From assembly GCA_947247005.1 (NCBI GenBank), contig OX365955.1:47595822-47659821 (forward strand): a stretch of DNA of 64,000 nucleotides, written 5' to 3'. Position numbers and translations under genes: made by a program. Of the stretch, positions 1-12,058 are shown in pieces. Position 1 is the first letter of the stretch. Each line of letters starts with the position of its first letter. This stretch comes from Spisula solida (taxonomy: Eukaryota; Mollusca; Bivalvia; Venerida; Mactridae). The notes beneath the pieces were generated by a model. That model ran no database searches and was not told the DNA's origin. It saw only the letters and a list, made by a program, of their open reading frames with translations.

Positions 1-190
1 ATCTTTATAATGGCGCCGTGGAAGCTGCTGGTACCCTATTTAGTAAGTAAACAATCATAAATTTTCTTTATAATGGCGTCATGGAAGCTGCTGGTACCCT
101 ATTTAGTAAGTAAACAATCATTAATTATCTTTATATTGGCGCCGTGGAAGATGCTGGTACCTTATTTAGTAAGTAAACAATCATAAATCA
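1..190 (+). repeat. 63-bp repeat of an SLC19 exon end plus its 5' splice site (at least 3 copies)
   Basis: Three copies of a 63-bp unit start at about 1, 64 and 127. Each carries the exon end that encodes [12 protein letters not shown] or a close variant, followed by a GTAAGT donor and the first intron bases. Copies 2 and 3 differ by several coding changes (for example [12 protein letters not shown] and [12 protein letters not shown]). The array may extend off the left edge, so the total copy number is unknown. The donor phase fits the acceptor at 1364, so any copy could in principle be spliced. Confidence 0.85.
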
Positions 191-3100
191 TGTTATGTGC
201 TATTAATGCCTTGTGATTTTAATACTCGACTTTTATTAATTTATCAATTTATTTCTATATAACTTCCATAATGTCTCTGGGTTAGTCGTTCAATTATGCT
301 CAAATAAACCGTCAAATATTACTCACTTGTTATATTGGAATTGCGTCACTCAATATGTGTCTGTCACATGTGACTTAAAAAGTATGGGCCGGGACACTTT
401 GCGGTTAGTTTTGTGAATGTACAGATACTATATAAGCTGGAATGATCCTGTGAATGTCCAGATACTATATAAACTGGAATGATCCTGTGAATGTACAGAT
501 ACTATATAAGCTGGAATGATCCTGTGAATGTACAGATACTATATAAGCTGGAATGATCATGTGAATGTACAGATACTATATAAGCTGGAATGATCCTGTG
601 AATGTACAGATACTATATAAGCTGGAATGATCCTGTGAATGTACAGATACTATATAAGCTGGAATGATCCTGTGAATGTACAGATACTATATAAGCTGGA
701 ATGATCCTGTGAATGTACAGATACTATATAAGCTGGAATGATCCTGTGAATGTACAGATACTATATAAGCTGGAATGATCCTGTGAATGTACAGATACTA
801 TATAAGCTGGAATGATCCTGTGAATGTACAGATACTATATAAGCTGGAATGATCCTGTAAATGACAGATACTATATAAGCTGGAATGATCCTGTGAATGA
901 CAGATACTATATAAGCTGGAATGATCCTGTGAATGTACAGATACTATATAAGCTGGAATGATCCTGTGAATGTACAGATACTATATAAGCTGGAATGATC
1001 CTGTGAATGTACAGATACTATATAAGCTGGAATGATCCTGTGAATGTACAGATACTATATAAGCTGGAATGATCCTGTGAATGTACAGATACAATATAAG
1101 CTGGAATGATCCTGTGAATGTACAGATACTATATAAGCTGGAATGATCCTGTGAATGTACAGATACTATATAAGCTGGAATGATCCTGTGAATGACAGAT
1201 ACTATATAAGCTGGAATGATCCTGTGAATGTACAGATACAATATAAGCTGGAATGATCCTGTGAATGTACAGATACTATATAAGCTGGAATGATCCTTCA
1301 GCACGGTTATGACCCTAGTTAGAAAAGCCAGGTTTCGATAAATATTTTCATGTTTTTATTTAGGTTCTGGCAGTGTTTTGCTGGTCGGATTCTTACCCAT
1401 CGACTGGTCAGTACGTGGAAGGTGTGAATTATTCATGTGCATAGTCTGTGGTGTGAACTCCATCCTGTTGTTCATTATGGCGAAAACAACAAGTATATGG
1501 GTGTGTTATGTCTTGTATGATATGTTCGGAGCCTCATATCAGGTGGTCATCACCATAGCATCGTATGTTAGAGTTTTTGTATTCATTGTATTTACATGTA
1601 TTATGAAACTATAAGTTGCAGTATTAAGCTGTCACAAATCTGTTTCTGTGTACATGTATACTGTATGTTATGCTTTCTGATTATTGCCTTCGTGGTCTAT
1701 GACAAACAAATTAAATATTGTAGTTATTAATAGGTAGTGTATTGTAAAGCATCGCGACATACTAGCATATCAGTTGCAATGTAAAATTTATTGTGAAGGG
1801 CAGTTAACGTTATATATAGACTTGCTTGGAATATCTTCAAAAAGCATGCACACTTGAATAACAAGCTGATTCTGTTTTGTACAGTCCAAGCCCATCGGGT
1901 TAGCACTAGTCTGTTGCCCGGAAGTTGGAACTGTCCGTGATTTCTGGAGTGGACTGGTTTTGTTCTCCCATTACATTGTTATCTGGAACTTGTTAACAGT
2001 AATAGCAACTACATGTGATGATAGTTCATATGCTTGTGGAAGAGTAAGTTAGTAGAAGTTATGTTAATTGACCTCTGTATGACAGAAACGCAAGGTTTAC
2101 AGTCAACTGACCATTGACAAGTGGGTACATAAGCGCTGAAGTATTCTAGTTCACAACTAGACGATTACGCAATCAAACGGAACACATTTTTGAAACATTC
2201 GTACTAGCCGCTCCCTATAGGGTACAACCAAATATTATACTTATTTATATCTGGTGAATTGTGAAATAAGTTCGACCACTTATCTTTACCGACACACCAT
2301 TCCTTGCGATACTGTGCGACATTATACATGTACCATGGATTTCATTATATGATTGTAGAATTTCCACTTACGGTGTGCGGGTCGGGGTTTTACTCCGAGC
2401 TCACATGTTACCAAAGACGAAATACAATCAGTAGTTGACATTGCTGTAGATATATTAAGATTTGTACGTTTTGTTACAGAGCACAGATTGCCAAACATCT
2501 TGTAAAACAAAGGTATAGTTTTGTGTTTGGATGTAATACATTTCTTGCTCTAGTCATTGAGACTATTCTCACATTGATTGTGGTTGATGAATCTGGACTA
2601 GGCCTCGATGTACAAACACAGGTAATTAAATATATTAAACCTTATATCCAATACGTGATACAGACAAGCATCGTTATGTATAATACGCTTTGAAAGTACA
2701 CCAGGGTTGGTATTCATTATTGATCATACTTGACTTAATGATAAGGACAACCAATCAGATCACGCCATATTCCACTCTTGGTCAGTAACAGGCAATATGA
2801 TTGGCTATCCTTAATCTCTATTTAAAAATATCAATATTGAATACCACCTCAGTACATCCTCCTGACGAAAAAGTTAAATTGTTTCATCTAGAAGATTTCA
2901 AGATCACGAGAATCGTCATAATACATAATTATGCAATCAAATATGTCTTATTGGTAAGTAGCATACATGGATTTAGCAATGACCAGTCGTAAACAGTCAA
3001 TATGATTAAATTGAAACCAACTTTTTTAGACAGTTCCATTTGATGCACACAATACAGTATGTTCATATTGTGGTCTATAATCATGATGTTAACAACGATG

Positions 3101-3510
3101 ATAACGTGTAGCATGTACCATGTAATGTTTCTATTAGTTAGTGTGCGTATGCATATATACTACTAGGGATGTGGTTTATGAATAAATATGGGTTGTTACT
3201 TAACTGAAGTCAACAGGATCGATCGTCGTGTCGCTATAGATTCATGTACAAATTGCCCTCCAGTAGATAAATAGCCGGCTGAGGCGCACACATGCATATA
3301 AATGCCTCCGTTTGTTAACACGATATATATTTTATATATGCACATTGTTGTGATTTGTTTCAGTTTCTGGTGTATGGTGGCTATTTTGCTGTAATGACGG
3401 TGGCTTTCTTAATAGTATGTGTGTTTGTGATGACCAGGACTAATACCAATCCACACAGTCGGTTAGAATCCCTGGAGATGGAGGAAGAAACAAACAAAAC
3501 AAATACATGA
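1..3510 (+). CDS. SLC19A-like: SLC19-family folate/thiamine carrier, 3' part (5' exons off window)
   Basis: Multi-pass membrane carrier of the SLC19 family (reduced folate and thiamine transporters), acting at the plasma membrane. Exons read: 1-42 (partial), 1364-1562, 2480-2621 and 3364-3510 (stop TGA 3508-3510). Each intron is GT-AG and phases agree: A|GT, TC|A, then phase 0. The first fragment encodes [12 protein letters not shown], matching the YNGA..AA.TL stretch of the family. The next begins [15 protein letters not shown] and runs to VITIAS. The third holds [20 protein letters not shown] and GLGLDVQTQ, and the last starts [11 protein letters not shown], a final membrane helix followed by a short polar tail. 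These are the C-terminal helices of the family. Which substrate it carries cannot be told from this part. The exon end at 1-42 is itself tandemly repeated downstream. A convergent TENA-type gene follows. Confidence 0.9.
418..1294 (+). repeat. 37-bp minisatellite in SLC19 intron
   Basis: About 24 tandem copies of a 37-bp unit, core ACTATATAAGCTGGAATGAT. A few units have lost the TA of GTACAG. Every unit contains TATATAAG, the same core seen in the putative TATA boxes of two neighbouring genes. The array ends about 70 bp before the SLC19 acceptor at 1363. No gene function is visible; open frames across it are by-products of the repeat. Confidence 0.95.
2704..2850. mobile_element. Short foldback MITE-like element in SLC19 intron
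   Basis: Imperfect inverted repeat of about 147 bp. The left end reads GGTTGGTATTCATTATTGAT and the right end is its approximate reverse complement ending AATACCACC. Inner arms include CCAATCAGAT facing ATGATTGGCT. No coding capacity. Ends starting GGTGGTATTCA recur at 23118, suggesting a shared family. Confidence 0.6.
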
Positions 3511-3904
3511 AACATGCTAGATTATCGCCCTAGTAGATGAGAGGCTCACTGATTCGTTAGATTGGTACAGCTTCTCCTGATTTTATAAGCTCTATCGTTT
3601 CTTCCGCTCGATAGCAAAACAAAATGGCGACGTCTAAGGTGAATACAGACAGCGTTTCATTGCCGACCTTTTAAAATGTTCTTCCCGGCTTGACAGACGG
3701 ACCAAAACAACAGGCCAATAATCTCGTGTGTTTATTCAACACATGTTTGGTTATTTTATTTAATCTGGCTTAATATGGAAGTTCTCCCATATCGCAGGTA
3801 CTGTGAACTCAAACTGACAGACATATGCTATCTTGGTTTAGATTATTAGGCAATATGAATCTATACCGTAGCGGTTTGACACGTCCATACATATTTTGAA
3901 TATA

Positions 3905-4063
3905 AATAAAGGAAGTAGGGCATGCATAAAAAATTCAACTGTTTACGTACTAGTATGCAGATAGTCGGAGTAAAATTAGAAATTTAAATCTTCCTGTTTC
4001 TATTCTCCTGTTTGATTTCCTTGTCGTATTCTCTGTTCTTGTAAAGTGTATTTGAAAAATAAA
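3905..4063 (+). promoter_or_regulatory. Candidate polyadenylation signals of the SLC19 gene
   Basis: AATAAA occurs at 3905-3910 and again at 4058-4063, about 400 and 550 bases after the SLC19 stop codon. Either could end the transcript. Both lie before the convergent TENA-type stop at 4508, so the two 3' UTRs need not overlap. Confidence 0.5.
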
Positions 4064-4507
4064 TCATCCTTGGAAACTATTTAATGTGTGTTTTGAATGT
4101 TAACCTCTGACCAGAGCAGAGATAAACTGGTAGAAAACCCAGAGATAGTCTAACTTGAGCTTTCTCAGAAACCTACTCGGTGGCATAGAGGCATACAGAA
4201 AATACTGTATTTATCATGTGTATTACTAGATTCTAGTATTTGATCATTAAATTCCCTTTGTCACCTCTATGCCACCATATTTGGTCTGAACAAAATGGTT
4301 GAACTGATGTCCGAGTCATCATGTGGTTCTAGAAGCCTAGAACGTTTGGATGTGACGTCACGTGGAGTGAGTGACGTTATAAGCATTATTGACTCGTATC
4401 CTAAGTGTATCGGATAATGGAGGAACAATTGAAAAAGACAATGGTCCACATTACGTATGTATTGAATACGGCTGAATCAGACACATGTAGAGTTAAGACT
4501 CGTGATA

Positions 4508-7500
4508 TTATGATTCATTGAAGAAATCCACTTCCCCGGTCATACAGTTGGTGTATGCATTTAAAGCTTCTTGTTCGTGAACTTCACCTGCAGTATAATG
4601 ATAAATATATTAACATCAGTAAAATAATGTCTCCGGGGCTTAAGACAAAGGATAACAAGACAACCAGTTAACGACAATTGGGAAGAAAGTGTACATATGA
4701 CAAAAGAAATATATAGATTCTAGTATGATTAAATATGTTTACTCCCCGCTAACACAATAAGTGTGCTGATGATAACAGTAGTAGGCATCAAAATAGGTAC
4801 ATGTAGGTCATATTAATGTTTGGGTTACATTTATGGTCACCCATAGCGCCGAGGGGTCGACTGAAGTTGCCGAGAATTCAAATTGCGACGTTGCCTTGAT
4901 CTTGCAGGGTTACTACTTCAAAGGTCGGTCGTAGACTGATCGCATGCATCGTACGGCGGTGTGTCACATGCATTTACTGGAACACTCGCAAAACGCAAAT
5001 ACAGTCGACATGTCTAAACTTTGGATGTTGGTCATGTGTGAATCTTATGGCACTAGGATTGTTCAGCAGTCGCTCGAAATATAAGTGAATACCTAACCTT
5101 TTGCATGTAACATATCCAATAACTGATCTAGCTCGTCGTATTCTGTATATGTTGGGTCTAAGTTGTTGTGAACCCAATCATTGTAAACACCAAACGATTG
5201 CGTCTGAAATGTGATAAATCATATAATATTATAGTATCAGTTGGGTTATACTTCTTAGTATGTCGTGGAAAAACTTGGTCACGAAAATGAACACTCAAGA
5301 TTGGTTGCTTTTTTTCGAACATTCGTTTGAAATCCTCAATGCAAACATGCATGATGCCAATTTAACTAGCCAAATGACCGCAACAACTGGAAGTCGATGA
5401 CGAATTAGATAAAAGTGTGTTTGGCTCCTGTATATTTCAACTGCATCTTCGTGAAAAATGACTTTTAGAAATGCCGTTGTCACAGCAACAGTCCTATAGA
5501 TATCTGCTTGAATCATTCGGCCCAAAATTGTATTTCGATTATTGACAGACACCAATGTAGATCTGACGGGGACCGGCAGTTGTCAAACTTCAGCAATTGA
5601 TCTCATGTTAGTCTTCGTACTAAGTATCAAGTATTTCGTTACTAAGTCGAAACAACTTATCTGCATTAGTATTGTATACGGGATCAATTATACGTGTACC
5701 GTCCCAGTCTACTTATTACATGAAAGGGTTTATACATACATGTATATAGTATGTAGGCAATGCTACAATTTCTCTTATTTTGCCTTATTGTCCAAAAGTG
5801 TAAAGATATAGTAGATATGTCGTGTGAATCTTTAATACGCCTACCTCGTTATCGCTAAGCAACTGTTCTCCGATCCAAGGCCACAACTTCTCACATGGAA
5901 TCATACAAGCGATAAAACTTCCTACATTCATTGTCTGTTCAACATGTAATTCATATTCATGATAAGCCTGGTTGGCTGCGGTCTGCTTTATAGCCGAGGA
6001 ATTTGTTATGCGCCATTCTTCAAACGATTCCCTGGCATACCTAACAATATAGAATAGTACGGAGATTTCAACTGGATTCTCGACCTTCTATAAGAATACG
6101 TTAGCAGTTGATAGCTTATTTATAACCCCGGTTGTGCAAACACAACTCTAAAATACCGATACTGCAAAATGTGCTTGCGGAAATAGATACGAAAATGGTA
6201 GGGACAAGGAAATCAGAAAATATTTTAACAGTGTTGTTTATCAATTTTGCGATTGTGCAGGAAGTAAGGCATAATGTTCATGGCTTCATGGTTCAAGTTT
6301 GCACGACGTACAATAGTGAACCCATGTGAACCCATTGTCATGCCAGGAGGTGTGTCTTGTTATGATAGGGGTCATGTGATTAAACATACGACTTACCGGT
6401 GGTAGTCATTCGCTTTTTGCAGTAAAAAACTGTAGAAGTGAATGTCGTCAGAAAATCGAAGTTTGTGTGCCATTAGTAGCATAGCGTCACCAACCTTTTC
6501 ACACCAAACTGCATCTTGTAACGTATAAACACCTGTAATATTTGTAGTATACTTTTATACTACATGTTCAGCCAATATTTCTGTAACATAATCACCGTTG
6601 ATCGCACATTGACTCGAGTATCAAAAAGCTGCAAAGGAATTACCGGTAACTCTCTAAAGTAACTTACTTACTTCTCCACTTGGTCACTATAGACTACTTC
6701 ATTATACGGCGCTAAGTAGATCTACATTCCGCATAGTTATATAGTTAATTTTAATAAAATATATCACAACAAACCAACAAACTAAGTGTGCAACTTTGTA
6801 ATGCAGACGATCTATATTTAGCATGCGAAAATCTCGGCGCAGTTCCAAGATCTCGAGCTCACAACTTCAACTTAAGCGGAACGCGGTGACATGAAACTAG
6901 CGCGACGACTTTAGTGTGCCAGATGCGGCGTAAAGTGATCGATATATTCGTGTGTTATATTCAAGTATTACAATTGATACAATATGAATTATGCAGCGGA
7001 CCTTTCGGTAGTTGCAGATAAAATTTGGCTAAGCTATTTAAAGCAAATCACATGCGTCATCCTAGTATTCAACAGCCTGATACAATATTCCGCCGTACAA
7101 ACAGTCAACTTGTTTTATAGTAGGATAGAATTATAGGCTACATAGAACTCAAGCGATTGAACAGAAAAGCAGTGGGCGTTACTGCAGGTCTCGAACGCCT
7201 TTAAAGTAATTACATCAGATTAAGCGTGGTTCGTGAAAAGGTATAGGCACCAATCTGGAGGGCTCATAATAGCACAAAATGATTGTATGGTCAAGTGGTA
7301 ATGTTAATTGCCGACGTGAAATCCCTCTTTTCTCACTGATACAGTTTTAAATGTCACAATGGTGTAGAATGTGTATCAGAGAAACACTCCAGTGTTTTGT
7401 TTAGTACCTCACATCAGGCGACGTCCTAACCTTGAACTGGTTTCATGATACATTCAGTGTTAAATAGATAAACATTTAAAACAAGCCAGTCAGCCAAACA

Positions 7501-8456
7501 CATTGGGTAGAGAGCTAGCCTAGAACTGGATAGTCTGCCAAACACATTGGGTAGAGAGCTAGCCTATAACTGGACAGTCTGCCAAACACATTGGGTAGAG
7601 AGCTAGCCTATAACTGGACAGTCTGCCAAACACATTGGGTAGAGAGCTAGCCTATAAATGGGCAGATCTATATTCGATTATTGGACTGAGCAGGTTATTC
7701 GTATGTCCCCCACACCAAGAAGATAACATATGTTTAAGGAACAGCAAGAAGATAACATATGTTTACAGAACAGCAAGAAGATAATAGAAAGTCGGACAGG
7801 AAAGTTCGTAATGATTGAAACAAGTAGAATAAATCTTACCGAAATCCACTGGATTCAATAGACCTGACTTAACGCCATCGATGATCTTTGAAGTCAATGC
7901 TTTCTGTCGGAGGTCGTAAGTTTGATCCCATATATGCTGGGATAACGTAGTATTTGGTTTGCACATCAAGCATCTCCCGTGATCATTGTCACCGAGATTG
8001 AATGGGTTAACCATAAACCGTGCTACTCGAGGATGTTGCCTTAAACTCGTCACATCTGAAATTCAAAGCACCGGAGACACCGAAAATTATTTTACGCTGT
8101 AAAATTACGGCAATGTAGTTTGTCGATATTTATTGAAAAAAAAGTTGAAAGGGATCAATTAATAGATATACCGATACGTTTGTCAATATCCCAACCTTCA
8201 AGGTCATATATGATACATGTATTAACAAACCGCAAAAATAAGAAGAGCATTCAAAATTCGAGATGCTTCTGGAATTTAAGCATATCCTCTAAAAGTGCTA
8301 ACATGATACCAAATATGGGACAATCTTGTTAAGAACGCTAAATAAAAATAATAAACCACAATATCAATTTAAATAATGAATTGACAATTGTCACACATGT
8401 AATAATAACTCACCATCCAGGGCGCCGAGGATCAAGAAGAACAGATAGATATACAT
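4508..8456 (-). CDS. Secreted TENA/THI-4 (thiaminase II-like) protein, complete, six exons
   Basis: Heme-oxygenase-like fold of the TENA/THI-4 family, which in bacteria hydrolyses thiamine or its degradation products for salvage. Exons: 8414-8456, 7840-8055, 6397-6532, 5845-6040, 5098-5203 and 4508-4587, giving 258 aa. Residues 1-14 (MYIYLFFLILGALD) look like a signal peptide, pointing to secretion. The bacterial catalytic set appears to be kept: Asp93 in LQDAVW, Cys181 in CMIPCEKLWPWIG and Glu251 in GEVDFFN correspond to Asp, Cys and Glu of bacterial TenA. YNDW at 204-207 also fits the family. All junctions keep phase. An in-frame stop lies upstream of the chosen ATG. The gene is convergent with the SLC19 carrier, about 1 kb between stop codons. 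True reaction (thiaminase I, II or other) is not decided by sequence. Confidence 0.9.
7490..7665. repeat. About 43-bp tandem repeat in TENA-type intron 2
   Basis: Four near-identical copies sharing AAACACATTGGGTAGAGAGC and the following TAGCCTATAACTGG. A second short tandem (AAGAAGATAACATATGTTTA, three partial copies) follows at about 7720-7785. Both lie inside the intron between exons 7840-8055 and 6397-6532, not at a boundary. Confidence 0.85.
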
Positions 8457-8515
8457 CACAACAATTAATGGTTTCAAGGTTTATGTTTGTGTGTAAAGAT
8501 TGTTCAATATTTATA

Positions 8516-8523
8516 CTTATATA
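8516..8523 (-). promoter_or_regulatory. Putative TATA box of the TENA-type gene
   Basis: TATATAAG on the minus strand, 60 bases upstream of the ATG at 8456. This would place transcription start near 8490 with a short 5' UTR. A 37-bp direct duplication containing CTTTTTCTAACTAACTATTG lies just further upstream (about 8568-8642). Confidence 0.5.
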
Positions 8524-8567
8524 GCATATGGTTGGTATGCTGCAGTAATTACAAACAAGTGCATCCT

Positions 8568-8642
8568 AAAACTAGGTCTTTTTCTAACTAACTATTGTTT
8601 ACATCTTAAAACAAGGTCTTTTTCTAACTAACTATTGTTTAC
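8568..8642. repeat. 37-bp direct duplication upstream of TENA-type gene
   Basis: Two copies of a segment containing GGTCTTTTTCTAACTAACTA in the presumed promoter region, about 50-125 bases upstream of the putative TATA box. Confidence 0.8.
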
Positions 8643-8969
8643 AAAATAAAAAACGAACTCTGTGTGATATTATGGAAACTTGAGCTGTTGTATATATTAT
8701 ATAAATGGTGTGCATGAAGTTGGTCAATTAGGTATGTCTGATAATCCTCTGAGAAAACCCCTCGACATGATCCGTTTATTCAGTTTAATGTGTCCGTTTC
8801 AGCTTGCTTCAGTTTCAGTTCGTACATGTCCATTAGCAGATTGTGCACATCTAAACATAGTTTTATTGGGACATTGAAAATAATTGAAAGGATCATGGAT
8901 TTAAACCGGTAGGGGACTTCTGTGTTGCTCGCAATTCTGAATGGCTTGTTTATAAATAAAATATAGTAA

Positions 8970-9200
8970 AATAATCGGACAGGTAAAGCAGCACTCGACT
9001 AAAACAGGCGAGCACAGAAAACATGAACAATACACAGACCACAAGTACATGGCACCGCTGAAAGTCCATATTTTCTGCTTGTCAAAGCATCGAAAATGCA
9101 CGTCCCAGTCGTCAAAACGCTGAAAGACTTAGTTTCAGCTATGAAAACCTGAGGGACCTAGTTTCAGATATGAAAAATAGATTAACCTCGTCTGTCAACC
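8970..9200. repeat. Dispersed repeat, second copy near 39515
   Basis: The segment beginning AATCGGACAGGTAAAGCAGC resembles one beginning at about 39517 (AATCGGACAGGGAAGGCAGC). Both continue with GAGCACA...CATGAA and AAAATGTTC- or TTTTCTGC-like stretches. Class unknown. Within 9100-9200 the phrase CTTAGTTTCAG/CCTAGTTTCAG is repeated once. Confidence 0.55.
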
Positions 9201-9422
9201 TTCAAAAGTCCTAAAATGATTAAGAGAAACAACAAATGGTAAATCGTGCTAAACAGTGATCTTCTTTAACCATGAAAAGTAATCTTTGACTGACTTATTA
9301 ATACCATTAAAGTATTCTTTCCGTATCCTGTTTACTTATTTACATTTGAATGCACTCGTTGGTAACCATGTTTTCTCACGTAGTTCCTTACTTGTAAGTT
9401 TGGACAATGACAGCTGTAGAAA

Positions 9423-9843
9423 CAGTGTAGCAATACCACGTGACTTTTGACTACAGTTACAAGAAGAAATTTGTAAACATTGGAAAATAAAAAAGCTGTA
9501 AGTATTTTATTTCTTCATGGATTTCTATGAAATATACGCCACGCTAAGGGGACAATAATTTGCTTTCCATGAAATATAAAATCTTTTTCCACGGCTCTGT
9601 CGTTTTGTCCATTACCTTGTGAAACCATTGAACGTGTAGGTTTCACAGGGTAATGGAAAACTCGGTAAAACTGCTGAAAAAGATCTTATATTTCACGGAA
9701 AGCAAATACTTTTCTCCTTAGCGTGGCGTATATTTTATAGAAATCGATGAAGAAATAAAATACTTATGGCTATATTCGTGTTCCAATGTTTACAAATTTC
9801 TTCTTGTAACTGTAGTCAAAAGTCACGTGGTATTGCTACACTG
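9423..9843. mobile_element. Foldback MITE, copy 1 of 3
   Basis: 421-bp near-palindrome. Ends are CAGTGTAGCAATACCACGTG and its reverse complement. Arms of about 200 bp include ATTTTATTTCTTCAT and ATACGCCACGCTAAG on both sides, and the centre pairs around GTAGGTTTCACAGGGTAATGG. No ORF of note, so it is non-autonomous. Other copies lie at 33352-33772 (inside an SLC17 intron) and 21951-22377 (diverged). Confidence 0.9.
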
Positions 9844-10034
9844 AAAAAGCAATGAGATAAGCATTTATTGGAAAAAAGACAAGGACAAAATCTTGGAAGG
9901 GGAAATAGGTCATCAATACCATTCCGAAATGCTTTGCCGAAAATATACTGAAGACAAAAAGTTTTGACAGTAGGATTGTGTTTGCTATTTAGATTTTAAT
10001 AAAATTGCACGTAATAAATATCACTATATCTTTA

Positions 10035-10265
10035 TTGATTTAGCTCCACTATTCGAAGAATGACGGGACCTATTGCAGTCATCCGAGCGTCGGCGTCGTC
10101 GTTGGCGTCGGCATAATATTTATGTTAAAGTCTTGGTACAAGTTTTTTAACCTCTAATATCTTCTAAGTACATTGACGTATTGCTTTAATACTTTGCATA
10201 CTTGTTTACCATCATGACCATAACACTGAAACAGGAATTTCTAACTATAATTTCAGCGAGGTTTT
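10035..10265. repeat. Dispersed repeat fragment with GTCGGCGTCGTC motif
   Basis: Begins TTAGCTCCACTATTCGAAG and holds TCGGCGTCGTCGTTGGCGTC, then CTTTGCATACTTGTTTACCA. The same family occurs at 60131-60790. Non-coding. Confidence 0.7.
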
Positions 10266-10804
10266 AGTGAAATAATTCACATCCTACTTGACAAACGTGT
10301 AACACCATACGTTGCTAACTAGGTTGCATTAAAGTGACAAGTCTCGCCACTCGGCAAGTATATCAAGATTAAATTAATTGTATCAATTATGATTAATCTA
10401 TTTATATGAATACACTGTAGTAACCGTTACATAAACAACTTATGTTATAACTATTAATTCTGGTGAAACAAAAGAACTGACCCATAAGGAAAGTGAATCA
10501 TTTCAATATACTGGAATTACTCATTTATAAGACAGCTGAAAATGTAATTAGGAATACACAACAATGAGTTTCTGACCTACAAGTTAATTGTATAAATTAT
10601 GATCAATTCATTAATTTACCGAAATTTGGTGAAACAAAGGAGTTGATTGTAAAAACATGGTCATGTATAATTGAATTAAGCGATTCTGCAGAGCAAGTAA
10701 AAACGCTTGATCTATTAGGTTGTTGTCTACTAGTTGATTACTATTGCAGGTGCCTGAATCATATTTCATAATTAATATAACAGAAGCGTCGCCCATTGTG
10801 TTAC

Positions 10805-10975
10805 AAATGGCTCACAGAAAGTATGCATACCTGAAAATCTTTCAGGTTCACAAACAATCTCAACAGGCGTCCACCAAGGCTGAGCTCTTGAACCTGTAAT
10901 ATTCATTCTTTACATAAATGACCTTCCAATTCACATTCGTCAGTCGACATTTTGCCGTTGATACCACAATATAGG
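10805..10975 (+). pseudogene. Decayed non-LTR retrotransposon reverse transcriptase fragment
   Basis: Conceptual translation gives STGVHQG, a stop, then ALEPVIFILYINDLP, which matches the conserved GVPQGS.LGPLLF..YINDLP block of LINE-type reverse transcriptase. Upstream residues NGSQKVCIPENLSGSQTIS also fit. The stop codon between G and A, the very short length and a further stop soon after show a dead relic. Confidence 0.7.
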
Positions 10976-11005
10976 CTTATGACAGAATCATAGTAGAAGT
11001 ACATA

Positions 11006-12058
11006 GACGTAACGTCAAAAGGTGAGGCACACTCGAAAACGGCAAAAATCGATTATTTTCGCAAAACTTGGCGTAGGAAATTGAAAATTATATCACTAAA
11101 CGCAGAAACAAATTGCACATTTTGCAATATACACATGTATACGGAAATAATAAAGGTGCACTGTAAAATGCCTCATTTCGAGCGATTGTTTCGCAAAAAC
11201 GCAGCGAGACTTGTAACAAAAACGCATGGTCTTATAGGTAACAGTTGCAATAAAGTACTAACTACGGAACGGATTTGGATGGAAACAACGTTGTCGGTTA
11301 AAGTAGTCGCAACACCTGATGCCATATTAGTTTCGTTCGTTTCCGCCGAGAAAATTCAAAAAGGAGCTAAGAAAAGACAAAGTTAAAAAAGCGAGACTTT
11401 TGTATTTTTCTGACGCTAATTTCAATTTTCTTTTGTTTAAAGTCGACTTGCTAAATTATGTGTGTGCGTATGTGAGTCATTTTTAACTAAAAAATACGTT
11501 TTTTCCAAAGATTTGTTTGCACAAAATTGTTTTAATATCATAAACATTGACTGTTTTCTTGAAAATTAGGTAGCATGTACAAAAATGTCCTAAAATACTG
11601 AAATAAAGTGAATTTTAAAAAATCCCATTTTTGAACACATACAAAATTGTTCCATGTGAATTTATGTAACTGAAAAAAATATATAAAAATACGTTTTTAT
11701 CGTAGTACAAGCATAGCGAATTTCAAGTCGATTGAATAATAAATAAAAAAACATATTTTTTTTCTTGCATGTACATAAGTGTCTCGTAACCGCAAATTAT
11801 GACGTCGACGGTTATTTAGGTCATAGTTTTCTCATATAGTTACTCGTATAATTTCTTGAGTAAGAAAAAAACCACGGTAAAATAGCGCAAAACATATTGT
11901 GTGTCCTGTATTTATTTGTAACAAATCAGCACTTAGTATTTTACTTTAATGTTGACCCTTACTCATCGCATTTAATACTGGCGCTGATGTTTGTTAACAA
12001 TACGCTGTTTGACGTCAAAAGCGTTACGCTTGTGTGCCTCACCTTTTGACGTTACGTC
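11006..12058. mobile_element. 1.05-kb DNA element with 27-bp perfect terminal inverted repeats
   Basis: The left end (11006-11032) GACGTAACGTCAAAAGGTGA plus GGCACAC is exactly matched in reverse complement at 12032-12058. The inside is very AT-rich and holds a 101-codon plus-strand frame at 11081-11386 with four Cys and many Lys/Arg, not recognised. Likely a non-autonomous or degraded DNA transposon; the superfamily is not assigned and target duplication is unclear. Confidence 0.75.

Noticed and set aside
4974..5555. Minus frames at 4974-5177, 5158-5352 and 5295-5555
   Set aside because: They overlap TENA-type exon 5098-5203 in the wrong frame or lie in introns, with no recognisable product.
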